Origin: Streptomyces abikoensis
Lineage (GTDB): Bacteria; Actinomycetota; Actinomycetes; Streptomycetales; Streptomycetaceae
Direction of reading: 5' to 3'
NCBI RefSeq assembly: GCF_014648775.1
Contig: NZ_BMRT01000010.1
Coordinates: forward strand, 124,001-188,000
DNA length: 64,000 bases
The translations under genes were made by a program, and so were the position numbers. Positions 38,486 to 47,154 of this stretch are shown piece after piece (the stretch's first letter is position 1; each line of letters starts with the position of its first letter). The notes under the pieces were generated by a model. The model did not search any database and was not told the origin of the DNA. It saw only the letters and a list, made by a program, of their open reading frames with translations.

Positions 38486-39574
38486 ATGACCCAGCCAGGT
38501 CGGCCGCTGTTCCGTCGTTCCCCGCACGGCGGCTGGTCCCCTGTTCAGCTCTCCCCGGTGATCCTCACCGTGGTCATCGCCGCCCTGGCGTACAACACCC
38601 CCAGGCGCATGGCGTTCAGTCGCCTCCTGCCCGCCGCGCCCGCGCTCGCCGCCGCCATGTGGCCCGTGCTCCCCACCGTCCTGCTGGGCACGGTCTGCCT
38701 TTTCCTCATGATCGGCCTCAGCATCGTGTTCCCCGGGCTGGGGACGTGGTGGACGGCGGGCGGGATCGTCGCGGTCACCGTGGCCGCCGCGTACGGCAGC
38801 CACGTCCGGCTCCAGCGGGAACGGACCCTCTTTCAAGTGCGGCTCGTCGCCGACGCGGCGCAGACGGTGGTCCTGGGGGCCATGCCGCGCTGCTTCGGGG
38901 GCATCGAGATCGACTCGCTGTACGTCGCGGCCGCGGCGGAGGCCCGCATCGGCGGCGACTTCTACGAGGCGGCCGATACTCCGTACGGGGTCCGGCTGCT
39001 CATCGGCGACGTACGGGGCAAGGGCCTGCCGGCGGTGGGGGCGGCCGCGGCGGTGGTCAACTCCTTCCGGGAAGCCGCCCACGACGAGCCGGACCTGGGC
39101 GGCGTCGCGCGGCGCCTGGAGGCCAGCAGCAACCGCTACAGCGCCGCGTTTCCCCCCGAGGACCTGGTGGAGCGGTTCACCACCGCCCTGCTCGTCGAGA
39201 TCCCGCGCGAGAGGGACAGCGTCAGGGTCCTCAATTGCGGCCATCCCCCGCCGCTCCTCCGCACCCGCGGAACACTTCGCACCCTCCACCCGAGCGCCCC
39301 CTCACCGCTGCTCAACCTCGCGGAGCTCATCGGCGACCAGTACACCGTCGACGCCTTCGCCATCACCCCCGGCGACCAGCTGCTCCTCTACACCGACGGC
39401 GTCACCGAGGCCCGAGACCACGACGGCGCCTTCTTCCCCCTGGAGGACTGGATGCGGCAGCAGAACACCGCCCACCCCCGCGAGCTCCTCGACAGCCTCC
39501 ACCGCGATCTCCTCGAATACAGCGACGGGGGCCTCAACGACGACATCGCCGCACTCGCGGTACGTGTCGGCTGA
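38486..39574 (+). CDS. SpoIIE-type PP2C serine phosphatase with membrane anchor
   Basis: A 362-residue protein. Two to three membrane helices occupy about 22-110 (LSPVILTVVIAALAY, VLPTVLLGTVCLFLMIGLSIVFPG, WWTAGGIVAVTVAAAYG). The cytoplasmic PP2C domain begins IEIDSLYVAAAAEARIGGDFYEA, has the metal-binding LIGDVRGKGLPAVG, VLNCGHPPPLL, LLLYTDGVTEARD and ends GGLNDDIAALAVRV. There is no PAS or GAF sensor and no RsbW-like kinase domain. Such enzymes dephosphorylate anti-anti-sigma factors in streptomycetes; the partner is not in the window. It stands alone. Confidence 0.93.
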   Translation: MTQPGRPLFRRSPHGGWSPVQLSPVILTVVIAALAYNTPRRMAFSRLLPAAPALAAAMWPVLPTVLLGTVCLFLMIGLSIVFPGLGTWWTAGGIVAVTVAAAYGSHVRLQRERTLFQVRLVADAAQTVVLGAMPRCFGGIEIDSLYVAAAAEARIGGDFYEAADTPYGVRLLIGDVRGKGLPAVGAAAAVVNSFREAAHDEPDLGGVARRLEASSNRYSAAFPPEDLVERFTTALLVEIPRERDSVRVLNCGHPPPLLRTRGTLRTLHPSAPSPLLNLAELIGDQYTVDAFAITPGDQLLLYTDGVTEARDHDGAFFPLEDWMRQQNTAHPRELLDSLHRDLLEYSDGGLNDDIAALAVRVG

Positions 39575-39665
39575 CGGCCGGGTCGGATGACGGCCCGGTC
39601 GGCCGACGCGCCCGGCGGCTCCCTTATGGCGTGCGTCCCGCGCCGCGCGGAGGGACCATCGCCCC

Positions 39666-40271
39666 ATGGACCGTGACCCCGGCCGGCCCCTGCGGCTCGC
39701 GCAGCAGGAGGACGCCGACGCGCTGCTCTCGCGCAGCCCGCTCGCCGCCCTCGTCGGGATGCTGCTGGACCAGCAGATCCCCATGGAATGGGCCTTCACC
39801 GGCCCGTACACCATCGCCCGGCGGCTCGGGCACGACGATCTGGACGCGCACGAGATCGCGGCGTACGACCCCGAGGCGTTCGCGGCGCTGTGCGCCGAGA
39901 AACCGGCCGTCCACCGGTACCCGGGATCGATGGCGGGACGGGTGCAGCAGCTGTGCCGGTATCTGGTCGAGCACTACGACGGGGACGCGAGCGCCGTGTG
40001 GGCCGGGGCGGGGTCGGGGCGGGAGCTGCTGGAGCGGCTCCAGGCGCTGCCGGGGTTCGGGAAGCAGAAGGCGCAGATCTTCCTCGCGCTGCTGGGCAAG
40101 CGGCTGGGGGTGACGCCGGAGGGCTGGCGGGAGGCGGCCGGGAGCTACGGGGAGGCGGGCTCGTACCGCTCGGTGGCCGACATCACCGGGCCCGAGACCC
40201 TGGCGAAGGTCCGGGCCTACAAACAGGAAATGAAACGAGCCGCCAAGAAGGCAGCGGTCAAGAAGGCGTGA
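39666..40271 (+). CDS. HhH-GPD base-excision repair protein
   Basis: A 201-residue protein. It contains LLDQQIPMEWAFTGPYTIARRLG, the helix-hairpin-helix LQALPGFGKQKAQIFLALLGKRLG and a basic Lys-rich tail (KRAAKKAAVKKA). The size and motifs match the actinobacterial HhH-GPD group related to AlkA/EndoIII. The iron-sulphur cysteines of EndoIII are absent. The catalytic aspartate cannot be placed with confidence; ADITGPETL is the candidate region. It is encoded alone. Confidence 0.88.
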   Translation: MDRDPGRPLRLAQQEDADALLSRSPLAALVGMLLDQQIPMEWAFTGPYTIARRLGHDDLDAHEIAAYDPEAFAALCAEKPAVHRYPGSMAGRVQQLCRYLVEHYDGDASAVWAGAGSGRELLERLQALPGFGKQKAQIFLALLGKRLGVTPEGWREAAGSYGEAGSYRSVADITGPETLAKVRAYKQEMKRAAKKAAVKKA

Positions 40272-40339
40272 GACCGCCCCCTCGGGCCTGCGGCGCGTCG
40301 CGACGCGCGCCGGGCGACCCGCCCCGGAAGACTGTCCCC

Positions 40340-40543
40340 ATGAGCAGCGCCAAAGCATTCCTCGAAGGCGGCCCGGACGATCTGCCGGAGCGGGTCGTCC
40401 CGATCACCCCTCCCGGGAACGAGCTGAAGGTCCAGTTCAAGGGTGGTTACGAGCACTTCAAGGCCACCGGGCGCCACCAGGACACCGCCGAGGGCCGGCT
40501 GCGCGTCTTCGAGTGGTGGGAGCGGACCGAGATCGCCGAGTGA
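40340..40543 (+). CDS. DUF5988 family small protein
   Basis: A 67-residue protein (MSSAKAFLEGGPDDLPERVV, then ELKVQFKGGYEHFKATGRHQ and LRVFEWWERTEIAE). The pattern LxGGP, YEHF and LRVFEW matches DUF5988, small actinobacterial proteins often found near secondary-metabolite genes. Function unknown. No neighbour is obviously linked. Confidence 0.8.
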   Translation: MSSAKAFLEGGPDDLPERVVPITPPGNELKVQFKGGYEHFKATGRHQDTAEGRLRVFEWWERTEIAE

Positions 40544-40743
40544 GCCGGTGATCTCCGTGGTCCCGGTGGTACGGAACGGCGGGGCGAGCGGATTCCGGGG
40601 CCACGTGTCCGTAATGCGGACCCCCGGCGAAAGAATTCTCGTTCAGGAGTTCCATGCATCACTCCCGGTATGCGGCTGATTGTCGCCATCGCACTGCCGC
40701 GCCATGGCTGCGCCGGGAGCCGCTCGCCCGGTAGGCTTTCCGT

Positions 40744-41040
40744 GTGATCTTCAAGCGCATCGGAAACGGGCGGCCGTACCCCGACCACGGCCGGGAAAGC
40801 ACCCGCCAGTGGGCGGATGTCGCCCCTCGCCCGGTACGCCTGGACCAGTTGGTGACCACCAAGCAGCAGCTCGACCTCGAGACGCTGCTCGCGGAGGACT
40901 CGACGTTCTACGGCGACCTCTTCGCGCACGTCGTGAAGTGGCGTGGCGATCTCTACCTGGAGGACGGGCTGCACCGGGCCGTACGGGCCGCGCTGCAGCA
41001 GCGCCAGGTGCTGCACGCACGCGTGCTCGAGCTCGACTGA
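40744..41040 (+). CDS. VapB-like / conserved small protein
   Basis: A 98-residue protein with a GTG start: MIFKRIGNGRPYPDHGREST, then RPVRLDQLVTTKQQLDLETLLAEDSTFYGDLFAHVVKWRGDLYLEDGLHRAVRAALQQR. It is conserved in Streptomyces upstream of the LytR C-terminal protein gene. It is often labelled a VapB-type antitoxin, but no PIN-domain toxin is adjacent here, so the antitoxin role is doubtful. The RHVxxWxG-like DGLHRAVRA segment is more reminiscent of a ParB-like fold. Confidence 0.75.
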   Translation: MIFKRIGNGRPYPDHGRESTRQWADVAPRPVRLDQLVTTKQQLDLETLLAEDSTFYGDLFAHVVKWRGDLYLEDGLHRAVRAALQQRQVLHARVLELD

Positions 41041-41163
41041 CCCGCCACCGGCCGGCCCGGGGCCTCAGTCACATGGCCGGTTATTGACCCTTTTGGGTAG
41101 GGGTCCGCGCAACCCATTGATCATCTAGTAGGCAGCGGGTCCGCCCGGCACTACGCTGCGTTC

Positions 41164-41886
41164 ATGAGCATGCTCACCCCTCCTGGCATGGGTGGTAAGT
41201 ACCGCATCACGGGCCATCGTTTCCCGCACATGCGCCGCGCCCGCAATCGCCGCAGGATCGTGCTCGTCGGCACTGCCACGGCCGTCGTGCTGGGGCTGGC
41301 CGGGTGGGGAACGGTCCAGCTCGTCGACGTCTTCTCGGGCACGCCCGCCACTGCGCGGGCGGCGGCCCCGGCCGCCAAGCGGAACGGCGACTGCAAGAGC
41401 GGCTCCGAAGCGGCCGGCGCGGCCGGACGGCGGCTGCCCCGGGACCTGCCCCGGCCCGGCGACATCACCGTCAACGTCTACAACGCCACGCCGCGCGGCG
41501 GGCTCGCCAAGATCACGGCGGACGAGCTGGAACGGCGCGGCTTCAGGATCGGCAAGGTGGGCAACGCCCAGGCCGACTACGACAAAAAGGTGAACGGCAC
41601 CGGAGTGCTGATCGGCTCCCAGGAATCCTTGGAGACCGCGCTGCGGGTGCTGGGCACCCAGCTCGCCGGGGCGGAGGCGCGGAGCGACCAGCGCGAGGGG
41701 CAGGACGTCGACCTCGTGCTGGGCGCGGCCTATCAGGGGCTGACGCCGCCGGAGGAGTCCGAGAAGGCGCTCGGGGCGCTGGAGCGGGGGGAGGTGCCGC
41801 CTTCGCCCTCCCAGGCGCCGTCTCCGGCGCCTTCCCAGGCGCCGTCCTCGGCGGCGCCCAAGGGGAGCCCGCCCGGCAAGTGCTGA
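41164..41886 (+). CDS. LytR C-terminal domain membrane protein
   Basis: A 240-residue protein. A cytoplasmic basic start is followed by one membrane helix (RIVLVGTATAVVLGLAGWGTVQLV, about 32-54). The extracytoplasmic LytR_C domain is ITVNVYNATPRGGLAKITADELERRGFRIGKVGNA, then VLIGSQESLETALRVLGTQL. The tail is PSPSQAPSPAPS-rich. It lacks the LCP ligase domain, so it is a stand-alone LytR_C protein, probably cell-wall associated. It converges with upp across a large palindromic repeat. Confidence 0.88.
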   Translation: MSMLTPPGMGGKYRITGHRFPHMRRARNRRRIVLVGTATAVVLGLAGWGTVQLVDVFSGTPATARAAAPAAKRNGDCKSGSEAAGAAGRRLPRDLPRPGDITVNVYNATPRGGLAKITADELERRGFRIGKVGNAQADYDKKVNGTGVLIGSQESLETALRVLGTQLAGAEARSDQREGQDVDLVLGAAYQGLTPPEESEKALGALERGEVPPSPSQAPSPAPSQAPSSAAPKGSPPGKC

Positions 41887-41928
41887 CGCACGTCGCGCCG
41901 CGCGGGGTCCGGTTCGCTGGCCCGTGCG

Positions 41929-42020
41929 GGCCGGTGGTGGGTTTGTGCCCACCCTCCCCCAGCTACCGCTGGGAGGTGCCCCCAGCCCCGCGGAACGACT
42001 GCCCACAAACCCACCGGCCG
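41929..42020. repeat. Large nested palindrome between convergent genes
   Basis: The outer arms GGCCGGTGG-T-GGGTTTGTG and CACAAACCCACCGGCC enclose an inner hairpin, CTCCCCCAGCTACCGCTGGGAG. The inner part is a dispersed intergenic repeat known to me from many Streptomyces genomes. The structure could terminate transcription from both sides. Confidence 0.75.
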
Positions 42021-42022
42021 AT

Positions 42023-42658
42023 TCAGCCTGCCGTGCCGTACATGCGGTCGCCCGCGTCGCCGAGGCCCGGGACGATGTAGCCGTGCTCGTTGAGGCGCTC
42101 GTCCACCGAGGCGGTGACGACCGTCACCGGGGCGCCCTCGAGCTCGCGCTCCATGACCTCGACGCCCTCCGGCGCGGCCAGCAGGCAGATCGCCGTGACG
42201 TCGTCCGCGCCACGGGCGATCAGCTCGTTGATCGCGGCGACGAGCGTGCCGCCGGTGGCCAGCATCGGGTCCAGGACGTAGACCTGGCGGCCCGAGAGGT
42301 CCTCCGGCATGCGCGTCGCGTACGTCTCCGCCTTGAGGGTCTCCTCATTGCGGATCATGCCGAGGAAGCCGACCTCGGCCGTCGGCAGCAGCCGGACCAT
42401 GCCGTCGAGCATGCCCAGGCCGGCCCGGAGGATCGGCACCACCAGCGGGCGCGGGTGGGAGAGCCGGACGCCGATGGTGGCCGTCACGGGGGACTCGATG
42501 TTGACCTGCTCGGTGCGCACGTCGCGCGTGGCCTCGTACGCGAGCAGGGTGACCAGCTCGTCGCAGAGGCGCCGGAAGGTGGGGGAATCGGTGCGCTTGT
42601 CGCGCAGGGTGGTGAGCTTGTGAGCCACCAGGGGGTGGTCGACGACGTGGATCCGCAT
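42023..42658 (-). CDS. upp: Uracil phosphoribosyltransferase
   Basis: A 211-residue enzyme converting uracil and PRPP to UMP (pyrimidine salvage). It begins MRIHVVDHPLVAHKLTTLRD, has PRPLVVPILRAGLGMLDGM, the PRPP-binding VYVLDPMLATGGTLVAAI and the uracil-binding YIVPGLGDAGDRMYGT at the C-terminus. Length and motifs are standard. The neighbouring tadA cluster on its right is the usual Streptomyces context. Confidence 0.97.
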   Translation of the reverse strand: MRIHVVDHPLVAHKLTTLRDKRTDSPTFRRLCDELVTLLAYEATRDVRTEQVNIESPVTATIGVRLSHPRPLVVPILRAGLGMLDGMVRLLPTAEVGFLGMIRNEETLKAETYATRMPEDLSGRQVYVLDPMLATGGTLVAAINELIARGADDVTAICLLAAPEGVEVMERELEGAPVTVVTASVDERLNEHGYIVPGLGDAGDRMYGTAG

Positions 42659-42805
42659 GACATCGACATTAACCGAGCTTTAGGGCACGAGACGCCTTGG
42701 ACGGTCTGTCGCAGCCCTGGCATCAAACCACCACTAAGGGGGAAAGTGGGCACGTACGCCCGGTCTGTCGCCGGGCGAGGACCTCGGCACGAGGTGGTGC
42801 TGCCC

Positions 42806-43072
42806 ATGGCTGGCCGTGACAGGCGGGGATCCGGGTCGGCTGCCCGGACGCCCCGGGAGACGACGGAAGCGGACCCCCCGAAACCGGGCTCTTCCATAGA
42901 CCCGCCGGGCCCCGACGACGGGCCGGAGAGCGCCGACGACCGCAGACGACGCCGGGCCCAGTTCCTCCGTGAGCTGAACGAGGCCAAGGAGCTGCGCGAC
43001 CGCGTCCAGCCGCGCCGGGCCCGGGCGGCCCGGATGCGCCAGCAGATGCGCATGCGCACCTTCCGCTGGTGA
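42806..43072 (+). CDS. Conserved small hypothetical protein
   Basis: An 88-residue highly charged protein: disordered N-terminal half with Pro/Asp/Glu, then RRRRAQFLRELNEAKELRDRVQPRRARAARMRQQMRMRTFRW, a basic amphipathic helix. It is conserved between upp and the tRNA deaminase genes in Streptomyces. No function is known. The ATG at 42806 is preceded by GAGGTGGTG. The longer upstream frame is antisense to upp. Confidence 0.7.
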   Translation: MAGRDRRGSGSAARTPRETTEADPPKPGSSIDPPGPDDGPESADDRRRRRAQFLRELNEAKELRDRVQPRRARAARMRQQMRMRTFRW

Positions 43073-43306
43073 CGCCGGTGGCACCGATGACGCCGGCGAC
43101 TCCGGTGCCGCCGGTGACCGGCGGACCCGCCCCCCGTCACGTCCGTACGGCGCCCTCACGGGCCCCACGTGAGCGACATCTCTCGGACTGCTGCACGACG
43201 CAGCGCGGAAGACCTCTCGCAACGCCCAGGTTTCTGCCACGATTCCGAGTGGGCGGGGTGGTCCCCGTCCGACCCGGCACCGCCTATGACCAGTGGGAGA
43301 GTCACG

Positions 43307-43840
43307 GTGTACTTCGCCGCAATGCTCGCGCGCACCGAAGACGGGTGGGAAGCGAGCGACACAGAACTCGACAACGTGGAGACCCTGTCCGACATCGCCG
43401 ACCTCGCCCGGGAGAGCGCGATCAACGAGGACACGGTCCTGGTGCTCATCGAGCAGGAGGACGCCTGGTTCGGCGTCGTCCGGGTGGACGGCGAGGACGA
43501 CCCCCGGGTCTACCTCTCGAACGCCGCCGTCGCCAACCGCAGCTCGTACGGGGCGATGCTCGTCGAAGAGCTCGTCGGCCGTGAGGACGACGAGGACGTC
43601 GAGCTGGACGCCCTCGACCTCGACGGCACCGAGGACGGCGAACCCGACATCGAGGAGGAGGAGGACGAGAGCGACGACGGGGCGGCCGCCTCCGTCGCGC
43701 CCAACGGCCCGCTGGGCGACACCAGGCTGCTGGAGGACCTCGGGGTGGACGAGAAGGTGCTCCTGGCACTGGACGGGGACGCCCTCACCTCGATCGCCGA
43801 CGTCCTCGGCTGCACCGAGATCCTGGAGGCCGTCCGCTGA
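43307..43840 (+). CDS. tRNA adenosine deaminase-associated protein
   Basis: A 177-residue protein beginning at the GTG of MYFAAMLARTEDGWEASDTELDNVETLSDIADLARE. It has a very acidic middle (DGEPDIEEEEDESDD) and a C-terminal segment LGDTRLLEDLGVDEKVLLALDGDALTSIADVLGCTEILEAVR. The family always sits immediately upstream of tadA in actinobacteria and is named by that association; its biochemical role is unknown. An upstream in-frame ATG at 43286 is possible, but GGGAG lies correctly for the GTG. Confidence 0.88.
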   Translation: MYFAAMLARTEDGWEASDTELDNVETLSDIADLARESAINEDTVLVLIEQEDAWFGVVRVDGEDDPRVYLSNAAVANRSSYGAMLVEELVGREDDEDVELDALDLDGTEDGEPDIEEEEDESDDGAAASVAPNGPLGDTRLLEDLGVDEKVLLALDGDALTSIADVLGCTEILEAVR

Positions 43841-43874
43841 CATCCGCCCGGGCGGGTGCGCTCACACTGGTGCC

Positions 43875-44372
43875 ATGAACGAAGCCGTCCACGACTCAGC
43901 CGTCCCCGTCCACGACCCGGTGCGCGAGCCCTGGCTCGCCGCCATGCGGGCCGCCCTGGCGGAGGCCGCGGCGGCCCCCGCCACGGGCGACGTGCCGGTG
44001 GGCGCCGTCGTGCTGGACCGGGACGGCTCCGTCATCGGCCGCGGCCGCAACGAGCGCGAGGCCACCGGCGACCCCACCGGGCACGCGGAGGTCCTCGCGA
44101 TCCGCGAGGCCGCGCGGGCCGCCGGCGAGTGGCGGCTGTCGGGCTGCACGCTCGTCGTCACCCTGGAGCCCTGCACGATGTGCGCGGGCGCGATCGTCCT
44201 CTCCCGGGTGGACCGTGTCGTCTACGGCGCCGCCGACGAGAAGGCCGGCGCGGCCGGCTCCCTCTGGGACGTCGTCCGCGACCGCCGCCTCAACCACCGC
44301 CCCGAGGTGATCTCCGGGGTCCTCGGCGACGAGTGCGCCGAGCTGCTCACCCGCTTCTTCCGCGACCGGTGA
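43875..44372 (+). CDS. tadA: tRNA-specific adenosine deaminase
   Basis: A 165-residue zinc enzyme converting adenosine-34 to inosine in tRNA-Arg(ACG). The zinc ligands and proton shuttle are in GHAEVLAIREAA (HAE) and EPCTMCAGA (PCxxC). It starts 32 bases after the associated protein gene. RLNHRPEVISGVLGDECAELLTRFFR is the usual C-terminus. A tRNA-Ser gene follows in the same direction. Confidence 0.95.
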   Translation: MNEAVHDSAVPVHDPVREPWLAAMRAALAEAAAAPATGDVPVGAVVLDRDGSVIGRGRNEREATGDPTGHAEVLAIREAARAAGEWRLSGCTLVVTLEPCTMCAGAIVLSRVDRVVYGAADEKAGAAGSLWDVVRDRRLNHRPEVISGVLGDECAELLTRFFRDR

Positions 44373-44453
44373 CGCGACCGGTGACCAGGACCACACCGCC
44401 GCGGCCCGGAACGGATTTCAGAGCACGGCCCACCGTCCGCTAAGCTCTCTCTC

Positions 44454-44540
44454 GGTAGCGTGTCCGAGCGGCCTAAGGAGCACGCCTCGAAAGCGTGTGT
44501 GGGGGCAACTCCACCGTGGGTTCAAATCCCACCGCTACCG
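44454..44540 (+). tRNA. tRNA-Ser(CGA)
   Basis: A class-II tRNA with acceptor GGTAGCG/CGCTACC, anticodon loop CTCGAAA (anticodon CGA), long variable arm GTGGGGGCAACTCCAC, T arm GTGGG TTCAAAT CCCAC and discriminator G. CCA is not encoded. Confidence 0.96.
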
Positions 44541-44546
44541 CTTGAT

Positions 44547-44584
44547 GAACCGCCCCGATCCGGATCTCCGGACCGGGGCGGTTC
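44547..44584. terminator. Terminator between tRNA-Ser(CGA) and the convergent ABC gene
   Basis: An 11-bp stem (GAACCGCCCCG/CGGGGCGGTTC) enclosing a second small hairpin (TCCGGATCTCCGGA), followed by CTTTTG. Confidence 0.85.
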
Positions 44585-44598
44585 CTTTTGTGTCCGGC

Positions 44599-47118
44599 TC
44601 AGTCGGCCTTGATGGCGACGAGCATGTTCATCCGGGCCGCCCGGCGGGCGGGCCAGAGCGCGGCGAGCACACCGACCAGACCGGACAGCAGCAGGAAGAC
44701 GGCCAGGCTGCCCCAGGGCAGGACCAGTTCGTAGGTGGCCATGCTCGCGCCGATCTGCTCACCGGCCGCCCAGCCGAAGAAGACGCCCAGGCCGACGCCC
44801 AGCACTCCGCCGAAGAGCGAGATGACCAGCGACTCCAGTCGCACCATCCGCTTGATCTCACCGCGGTCCAGACCGATGGCCCGCAGCATGCCGATCTCCC
44901 GGCGGCGCTCGGCGACCGACATGGCGAGGGTGTTGACGACGCCGAGCACCGCGACGAGCACGGCCATGGCGAGCAGGCCGTAGAGGATGTTCAGCATCAG
45001 GCTGACGACCTTGGCGATCTCGCGGGAGATGTCGTCCTTGCTCTGCACCTGGATGGCGGGGTTGTCGCCGAGGGCCTCGCGCAGCGACTCCTTGTTCGCG
45101 GAGCTCGCGCCGCCCTTGACCTTCACCATGACCTGGCGGTCGTCGACCTGGGGCATGTGCGGGGTGACCGTGGCGTTGTCGACCATGATCCCCTGGAACA
45201 TCTGGTTGCCCTTGTAGACGCCGGCGACGGTGAGCCTGCCGTTCGTGCCGTCCGGGTAGGCGACGGCGAACGAGGAGCCGTTCTTCCAGCCGTGGCTCTT
45301 GGCGGTCTTCTCGTCGACCACGGCCTTGTCGCCCGTGAGGCCGGCGAAGGAACCGGCGCTGAAACCGACCTTGACGAGCCCGCCGATGGTCCGGCCGTCG
45401 ACGCCGGTCAGGGAGTCGTCCTCGCCGTCGACGCGGACCGGGGCCTCGCGCAGCGGGCTGCTGGACGTCACCTTGGGGTGGGCGGCGAGCTTGCCGGCGA
45501 CGTCGGGCGAGAGGGCGTTCATATTGGCCATGACGACCACGTAGTCGGCCTTGATGGCGTCCGCGGCCATCTTGTCGATGGCCTTCTGCACGCTGCCGGC
45601 GATCACGGTGATGGCGGTGATCAGGGTGAGGCCGACCATCAGCGCGGAGGCGGTGGCGGCGGTGCGGCGCGGGTTGCGGACCGCGTTCTGCTGGGCCAGC
45701 CGGCCCGGCATGCCGAAGGCGCGCAGCACGGGGCCCACGGCGGCGATCAGCGGCCGGGAGAGCAGCGGGGTGAGCACGAACACGCCGACGACCAGCAGGA
45801 AGGCGCCCAGGCCCAGCGCTGACTCGCTGGAGGCGCCCGCGGCCACGGCGGCGCCGCCGGCCGCCAGGAGGCCGCCGATCACATTGCGCACGACGAGGGA
45901 CTTGGCGGTGGCCGTGGCGTGGACGCTGTTCATCGCGGCGACCGGGGGGATCTTCGCGGCGCGGCGGCCGGGCAGCCAGGCGGCCAGCGTGGTCACGACG
46001 GTGCCGACGACCAGCGCGGTGATCACCGTGCTGCCGGAGACGACGAGCGGGCCGTCGGGGATGACGCTGCCGAAGCTCTCCATCAGCGGCCGCATCGCGG
46101 CGCCGATGCCGATGCCCGCCAGCAGGCCGATCACGCTCGCGACGGAGCCGACGAGGAGGGCCTCGATGAGGACCGAGCGGGTGACCTGGCGCCGGGTGGC
46201 CCCGACGGCGCGCAGCAGGGCCAGCTCCTTGGTGCGCTGGGCGATCAGCATGGTGAAGGTGTTGGCGATGATGAACGTGCCGACGAACAGGGCGATGCCC
46301 GCGAAGACGAGCATGCCGGTGCGCATGCCGTCCATGGTCTTGGCGGTGGCGTCGGCCTGCTCCTTCGCCAGCTGCTTGCCGGTGGTGGCCTCGGTGTCCT
46401 TGGGGAGGACCTTCTCGACGGCGGCCTTGAGGGCGGCCTGGGAGGTGCCCGCGGCGGCCTTCAGCTCGATCTCGTCGAAGGCGCCGGGCTTGCCGTAGAG
46501 CTTCTGCGCGGTGGCGGTGTCGAACAGGGCGAGGGTCCCGCCGGCGGAGACGTTGCCGTCGTCGGTGGTGAAGACGCCGGTCAGCTTCTGCCGGAGCACG
46601 GGGCCGTCGACGGACATCCGGACGGTGTCGCCGACCTTGTAGCCGCCGCGCTCGGCGATCTTCGCGTCGAGCGCGACCTCGTCGGCGGCCCGGGGCGCGC
46701 GGCCGGACTTCAGCGGGTAGCGGGCGTCCTTGCCGTCGGCGCCGGGGTAGTAGTTGGCGCCGGTGGAGGAGGCGCCCCGGGTGGAGAAGGTGCCGTCCTT
46801 GTGGGGCACGGCCGCGAAGCCGCTGACGGAGCCGGTGGCGGAGGCGACGCCGGGGGCCGTGCCGACCCGGTCGAGCAGGCTCTGCGGAAGCCGGGGGGCC
46901 TCGCCCGGGGCGGCCTGGGAGCCGCTGCCCTTGTGGGGCCGGACGGCGACGTCGATGCCGGCGAAGCCCTTCTGGGAGCTCTTCCGGAAGGCGTCGGAGA
47001 CGGTGGAGGTGAAGACCAGGGTGCCGGAGACGAAGGCCACGCCGAGGACGACGGCGAGGACGGTCATCAGCAGCCGGGCCTTGTGCGCGAGCACATTGCG
47101 CAAGGCGGTGCGGAACAT
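44599..47118 (-). CDS. ABC transporter permease, FtsX/MacB type (double FtsX)
   Basis: An 839-residue permease. An N-terminal helix (ALRNVLAHKARLLMTVLAVVLGVAFVSGTLVF) precedes a large extracytoplasmic MacB-PCD-like region. Then comes the first FtsX domain (GIALFVGTFIIANTFTMLIAQRTKELALLRAVGATRRQV). After a second periplasmic region the C-terminal FtsX repeat follows (LLAMAVLVAVLGVVNTLAMSVAERRREIGMLRAIGLDRGEIKRMV). This 8-10 TM layout is typical of actinobacterial lipoprotein/peptide exporters. Its ATPase partner lies 36 bases upstream in the same direction. Confidence 0.93.
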   Translation of the reverse strand: MFRTALRNVLAHKARLLMTVLAVVLGVAFVSGTLVFTSTVSDAFRKSSQKGFAGIDVAVRPHKGSGSQAAPGEAPRLPQSLLDRVGTAPGVASATGSVSGFAAVPHKDGTFSTRGASSTGANYYPGADGKDARYPLKSGRAPRAADEVALDAKIAERGGYKVGDTVRMSVDGPVLRQKLTGVFTTDDGNVSAGGTLALFDTATAQKLYGKPGAFDEIELKAAAGTSQAALKAAVEKVLPKDTEATTGKQLAKEQADATAKTMDGMRTGMLVFAGIALFVGTFIIANTFTMLIAQRTKELALLRAVGATRRQVTRSVLIEALLVGSVASVIGLLAGIGIGAAMRPLMESFGSVIPDGPLVVSGSTVITALVVGTVVTTLAAWLPGRRAAKIPPVAAMNSVHATATAKSLVVRNVIGGLLAAGGAAVAAGASSESALGLGAFLLVVGVFVLTPLLSRPLIAAVGPVLRAFGMPGRLAQQNAVRNPRRTAATASALMVGLTLITAITVIAGSVQKAIDKMAADAIKADYVVVMANMNALSPDVAGKLAAHPKVTSSSPLREAPVRVDGEDDSLTGVDGRTIGGLVKVGFSAGSFAGLTGDKAVVDEKTAKSHGWKNGSSFAVAYPDGTNGRLTVAGVYKGNQMFQGIMVDNATVTPHMPQVDDRQVMVKVKGGASSANKESLREALGDNPAIQVQSKDDISREIAKVVSLMLNILYGLLAMAVLVAVLGVVNTLAMSVAERRREIGMLRAIGLDRGEIKRMVRLESLVISLFGGVLGVGLGVFFGWAAGEQIGASMATYELVLPWGSLAVFLLLSGLVGVLAALWPARRAARMNMLVAIKAD

Positions 47119-47154
47119 GGGGAAGTCAGTCCTGAGGTTCGAGTCCGGCGGGGA

